Source: JBBRUG01 sp038247995
Lineage (GTDB): Bacteria; Chloroflexota; Chloroflexia; Chloroflexales; Chloroflexaceae
Direction of reading: 5' to 3'
Assembly (NCBI GenBank): GCA_038247995.1
Contig: JBBRUG010000247.1
Span: forward strand, 1 to 9,389
DNA: 9,389 nucleotides
The notes under the pieces were generated by a model. The model was not told the origin of the DNA. It made no database searches and worked only from the letters and a program-made list of their open reading frames with translations. A program made the translations under genes and the position numbers. Positions 7,191-9,389 of the stretch are shown here, one piece after another. Numbering within the stretch: the first letter of the stretch is position 1; each line of letters begins with the position of its first letter.

Positions 7191-7814
7191 ATGAGCGCAG
7201 CAGCAGCAACCGACCCACTTGAGCTCAAACTTGTCCGTCCTGCCGACGGATTCGAGATCGATCTGCTGTCACTTCAGGGGCTCTGGACCGAAGAAATGTA
7301 CCTGAAGATCACTGATTCGGCGCGCAGTTTGATCGAATTCACTGCTGGTGTGATCGAGTTTTTGCCTATGCCTACCGACAACCATCAAGTTATCCTAGCG
7401 TTCGTTTACGATCTGCTGCGCCAATACATCCATCCCCAGGGAGGCAAGGTGCTTTTCGCCCCGATCCGGGTGCGCGTGCGCGCAGAGAAATACCGCGAAC
7501 CGGACATCCTGTTGGTGCGCGACGCGAGCGATCCACGGCGGCAGAACCGCTACTGGCTCGGCGCCGATCTCGTGGTGGAGATCGTGAGCCCGGATCACCC
7601 CGAGCGCGATACAGAGGTGAAACCGCTGGATTACGCCGAGGCAGGTATTCCTGAATACTGGATTGTCAACCCTGAAGCTGAGACGATTACCGTGCTAACC
7701 CTGAACGATACTGGTTATGTCGAGCACGGCGTCTTTCGGCGTGGCGCTCTGGCCACGTCGGTGCTGCTCGATGGGTTCGGCGTTGTTGTAGCCGAAGTGT
7801 TTGACGCAGAGTAA
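7191..7814 (+). CDS. Uma2 family protein (DUF820), PD-(D/E)XK nuclease fold
   Basis: This is a member of the Uma2/DUF820 family, predicted to have a restriction-endonuclease-like fold. Its cellular role is not established; the family is expanded in Cyanobacteria and Chloroflexota. The 207 residues fit the usual length. Key motifs are Asp105 in YREPDILLV, Glu130 in GADLVVEIVSP and the conserved Lys144 with PLDYAEAGIPEYWIVNP (145-161), which together form the likely metal-binding active site. MPTDNHQ (60-66) is a further family motif. The start is supported by GGGAGG at 7177-7182, 8 bases before the ATG. It stands alone, 91 bases after the dehydratase and converging on the aminotransferase gene, so it is probably a separate transcription unit unrelated to the catabolic operon. 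No partner methylase, toxin-antitoxin mate or transposase is next to it. Confidence 0.9.
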   Translation: MSAAAATDPLELKLVRPADGFEIDLLSLQGLWTEEMYLKITDSARSLIEFTAGVIEFLPMPTDNHQVILAFVYDLLRQYIHPQGGKVLFAPIRVRVRAEKYREPDILLVRDASDPRRQNRYWLGADLVVEIVSPDHPERDTEVKPLDYAEAGIPEYWIVNPEAETITVLTLNDTGYVEHGVFRRGALATSVLLDGFGVVVAEVFDAE

Positions 7815-7841
7815 ATCGGGTTCCCAACAGTACAGTTAATG

Positions 7842-7874
7842 GGCCGAAGCAGTTGCTGCGCGCATGCTTCGGCC
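7842..7874. terminator. Perfect 10-bp hairpin in convergent intergenic region, probable two-way terminator
   Basis: GGCCGAAGCA (7842-7851) and TGCTTCGGCC (7865-7874) pair exactly around a 13-base loop. The hairpin lies 27 bases after the Uma2 stop and between two genes that run towards each other. The bases after the stem (TTACGATAAT on plus, CATTAACTGT on minus) are AT-rich but not a real T-run. Termination is therefore likely but not textbook. Confidence 0.6.
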
Positions 7875-7882
7875 TTACGATA

Positions 7883-7902
7883 ATCATGTAATTTCCCATG
7901 AT
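7883..7902. repeat. Short inverted repeat ATCATG-N8-CATGAT
   Basis: ATCATG (7883-7888) and CATGAT (7897-7902) are exact reverse complements. They form a short weak stem just after the convergent hairpin. It may assist termination; nothing more can be said. Confidence 0.35.
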
Positions 7903-7906
7903 CTTC

Positions 7907-7978
7907 AGCGCATTGAACGACAGCAGATACGCGCTCCGTCGTCTGTTGTCGGTGGTCGGTCGTCTCCGCCAATGCGCT
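7907..7978. repeat. AGCGCATTG inverted pair downstream of the Uma2 gene
   Basis: AGCGCATTG (7907-7915) and CAATGCGCT (7970-7978) are exact reverse complements enclosing 54 bases. The same core occurs upstream of the Uma2 gene at 7124-7132, with a 7-base inverted partner (ATGCGCT) at 7142-7148. CAATGCGCTTG (7970-7980) is the exact 11-base complement of 7122-7132. Confidence 0.55.
7937..7964. repeat. Four-unit degenerate 7-mer tandem repeat
   Basis: The sequence divides into CGTCGTC, TGTTGTC, GGTGGTC and GGTCGTC, all fitting nGTnGTC with period 7. It lies between the two convergent genes, and I see no coding sense for it. Such short heptamer arrays resemble the short tandem repeats found between genes in cyanobacteria and related free-living bacteria. 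Confidence 0.55.
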
Positions 7979-7998
7979 TGCACCATCGGTACGCGGGA

Positions 7999-9297
7999 TC
8001 AGACGTCGGCTGGTAGCCGCTTGAGCACGTCGCGAGCGACTTCGAGCGTGTGGTCGATGTCGGCGCGGGTGTGCGCGGCGCTGACATGGTTGCGCTTCAT
8101 TGCCGTAGGGATCATGAAGATGCCGTGCTCGCACATGGTTTGGCGGAACCAGGTGTCGCGGGCGTTGTTATTGCGGAACAGGTCGGTGTAGCTCTCGATC
8201 GGCCCTTGCTCCATAAAGTAGGGCACAAACACCGAGCCGAAGCGGGCGACCTGGAGTGGAATGCCAAGCTCCTGCGCGATCTCGGTCAGGCCATCGGCGG
8301 CGATCTGAGAGAGCGCCGAGCAGTGCGCGTGGACCTCGCCACTTTCCAACTCGGCGATGGTGGCCAGGGCCGCCGAAACGCCGACAGCGTGGCCGTTGTA
8401 GGTGCCGGCAAAAAGCACGCCGCCGCCGGGGCCGAAGCGATCCATAAAATCGGCGCGCCCGGCGAGGGCGGCGATCGGATAGCCGTTGGCCATGGCCTTG
8501 GCAAACGTGGCCAGGTCGGGCGTGACGCCGGCGATCGACTGGTAGCCGCCGACGGCGTGGCGGAAACCGGTGATCACCTCGTCGAAGATCAGCACCACGC
8601 CGTATTGGGTACACAGATCGCGCAGGGCCTGGAGGAACTCGCGGCGCGGCAGCACACAGCCGATATTGTGCGGGATCACCTCGACAATGATTGCGGCGAT
8701 GCCCTCGGCGCTGTTTTGGAGCATCTCGGCGATGGCCTCGATATCGTTGAAGGGCAAGATGATCGTGTTGTGCATCACCTCGGACAGCATTCCTTTGGAG
8801 AGCGGGTCGTAATGGCCGATCTTCTCGGGCGGGCTGATCACATTCATCAGCACGGCATCGTGCCAGCCGTGATAGGTGCCCTGAAACTTGATCAGCTTGC
8901 TGCGCCCGGTAACGGCGCGAGCCAACCGGATCGCCGCGTAGGTTGCCTCGGAGCCGGAGTTGGTGAGCAGGATACGCTCGGCGCAGGGAATGTGCCGGTT
9001 CAATGTCTCGCCGAGTTCGACCTCAATATCGGTAACGCCGGCGCCAATGATATCGAGGCGACCCATAGCTTCCACAACGGCGGCATTGACGCGGGGATGG
9101 TTGTGGCCAAGAATTAACGGCCCGAAGGCGGCGTGGTAATCGAGGTACTGCTTGCCGTCGGCGTCGGTGAGATAGGCGCCCTCGGCGCGCACAAAGGCCA
9201 TGGGCCAGGGCAGGGCGCGGTTGCCCGAGTTTACGCCGCCGGGGATCACCCGTTTGGCCCGTTCGACCAGATCGGTGTTGCTGACCGTGGTTGTCAT
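7999..9297 (-). CDS. Class III PLP-dependent aminotransferase, glutamate-1-semialdehyde aminomutase-like
   Basis: This is a fold-type I PLP enzyme of the class III aminotransferase family, closest in layout to HemL (432 residues, like HemL). Motifs in order are RVIPGGVNSG (16-25); the PLP-phosphate loop NSGSEAT (113-119); GTYHGWHD with Tyr142 that stacks on the cofactor (140-147); Asp239-Glu240 in FDEVITGFR, which contacts the pyridine nitrogen; the cofactor Lys267 in ATFAKAMANGYP; and the Thr299 phosphate contact in AGTYNGH. The ATG at 9297 is chosen because AAGGAG lies 6 bases upstream (9304-9309 on this strand); an upstream in-frame ATG at 9339 would translate through a palindromic repeat. 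No other heme-synthesis gene is near. HemL paralogs of this kind often serve as general aminotransferases on beta- or omega-amino acids or as unassigned aminomutases. Its link to the opposite-strand catabolic operon is unproven. Confidence 0.9.
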   Translation of the reverse strand: MTTTVSNTDLVERAKRVIPGGVNSGNRALPWPMAFVRAEGAYLTDADGKQYLDYHAAFGPLILGHNHPRVNAAVVEAMGRLDIIGAGVTDIEVELGETLNRHIPCAERILLTNSGSEATYAAIRLARAVTGRSKLIKFQGTYHGWHDAVLMNVISPPEKIGHYDPLSKGMLSEVMHNTIILPFNDIEAIAEMLQNSAEGIAAIIVEVIPHNIGCVLPRREFLQALRDLCTQYGVVLIFDEVITGFRHAVGGYQSIAGVTPDLATFAKAMANGYPIAALAGRADFMDRFGPGGGVLFAGTYNGHAVGVSAALATIAELESGEVHAHCSALSQIAADGLTEIAQELGIPLQVARFGSVFVPYFMEQGPIESYTDLFRNNNARDTWFRQTMCEHGIFMIPTAMKRNHVSAAHTRADIDHTLEVARDVLKRLPADV

Positions 9298-9303
9298 ATG
9301 TGG

Positions 9304-9309
9304 CTCCTT
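9304..9309 (-). promoter_or_regulatory. Ribosome binding site of the aminotransferase
   Basis: On the minus strand this reads AAGGAG and ends 6 bases before the ATG at 9297. It decides the start against the upstream in-frame ATG at 9339. Confidence 0.75.
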
Positions 9310-9315
9310 GTAAAC

Positions 9316-9386
9316 GGGCGACCACAAGGGTCGCCCCAAGCGGGCGGGCGGGCGACCCGTGTGGGCGCCCCAACCGGTCGCCCCAA
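9316..9386. repeat. GGGCGACC/GGTCGCCC palindromic intergenic repeats
   Basis: GGGCGACC (9316-9323) pairs exactly with GGTCGCCC (9329-9336) around a 5-base loop. A second GGGCGACC is at 9350-9357, and a second copy of GGTCGCCCCAA is at 9376-9386 (the first is at 9329-9339). GGGCGCCC (9363-9370) is a self-complementary variant between them, and GGGC is repeated in tandem at 9342-9353. The whole leader upstream of the aminotransferase is built from these units. It resembles REP-like or other palindromic intergenic elements. Confidence 0.75.
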
Positions 9387-9389
9387 ACC

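Noticed and set aside
7122..7980. Uma2 gene as an insertion sequence with terminal inverted repeats
   Set aside because: No transposase motif is present, the arms are only 9-11 bases with extra internal copies, and no target-site duplication could be identified.
7687..7986. Small minus-strand gene in the convergent spacer
   Set aside because: The frame runs through the hairpin and the heptamer array and into the Uma2 gene, with no recognisable protein features.
8050..9117. Long plus-strand open frame (355 codons) opposite the aminotransferase
   Set aside because: It is the antisense frame of a gene with complete class III aminotransferase motifs. Its translation shows no family motifs, and a high-GC gene commonly leaves such open frames.

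Overview
The window looks like a chromosomal piece of a GC-rich, free-living heterotrophic bacterium. A member of the Chloroflexota is my best guess. The reasons are a Uma2-family gene, a HemL-like class III aminotransferase outside any heme cluster, and intergenic spacers filled with short degenerate repeats. This assignment is inference; no rRNA or marker gene is present.

Bases 2-7099 hold six genes on the plus strand, packed like one operon: the 3' part of a family 5 substrate-binding protein (its start lies before the window), two DppB/DppC-type permeases, an M14-type zinc deacylase resembling DoeB, a zinc-dependent medium-chain dehydrogenase, and an IlvD/Edd-family dehydratase of the sugar-acid branch. 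Most junctions overlap or nearly touch. The exceptions are a 59-base gap between binding protein and permease, holding a perfect 10-bp hairpin, and a 69-base gap before the dehydratase, holding a 9-mer repeat. The reading I favour is uptake of an acylated or amide-linked compound, removal of the acyl group, oxidation of an alcohol, and dehydration of a sugar acid to a 2-keto-3-deoxy acid. The transporter ATPases and the later pathway steps are not in the window.

Bases 7100-7190 hold a possible promoter and inverted repeats, followed by a stand-alone Uma2-family (PD-(D/E)XK nuclease fold) gene. Related AGCGCAT-type sequences lie on both sides of it in both orientations. Bases 7815-7998 form a convergent intergenic region with a perfect 10-bp hairpin, probably a shared terminator, and a four-unit 7-mer repeat.

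Bases 7999-9297 on the minus strand encode the HemL-like PLP-dependent aminotransferase. Its upstream leader (9310-9389) is dominated by GGGCGACC/GGTCGCCC palindromic repeats. I saw no rRNA, tRNA, CRISPR array, transposase or phage gene. The strongest candidate for something new is the six-gene catabolic operon, whose substrate cannot be read from the sequence.
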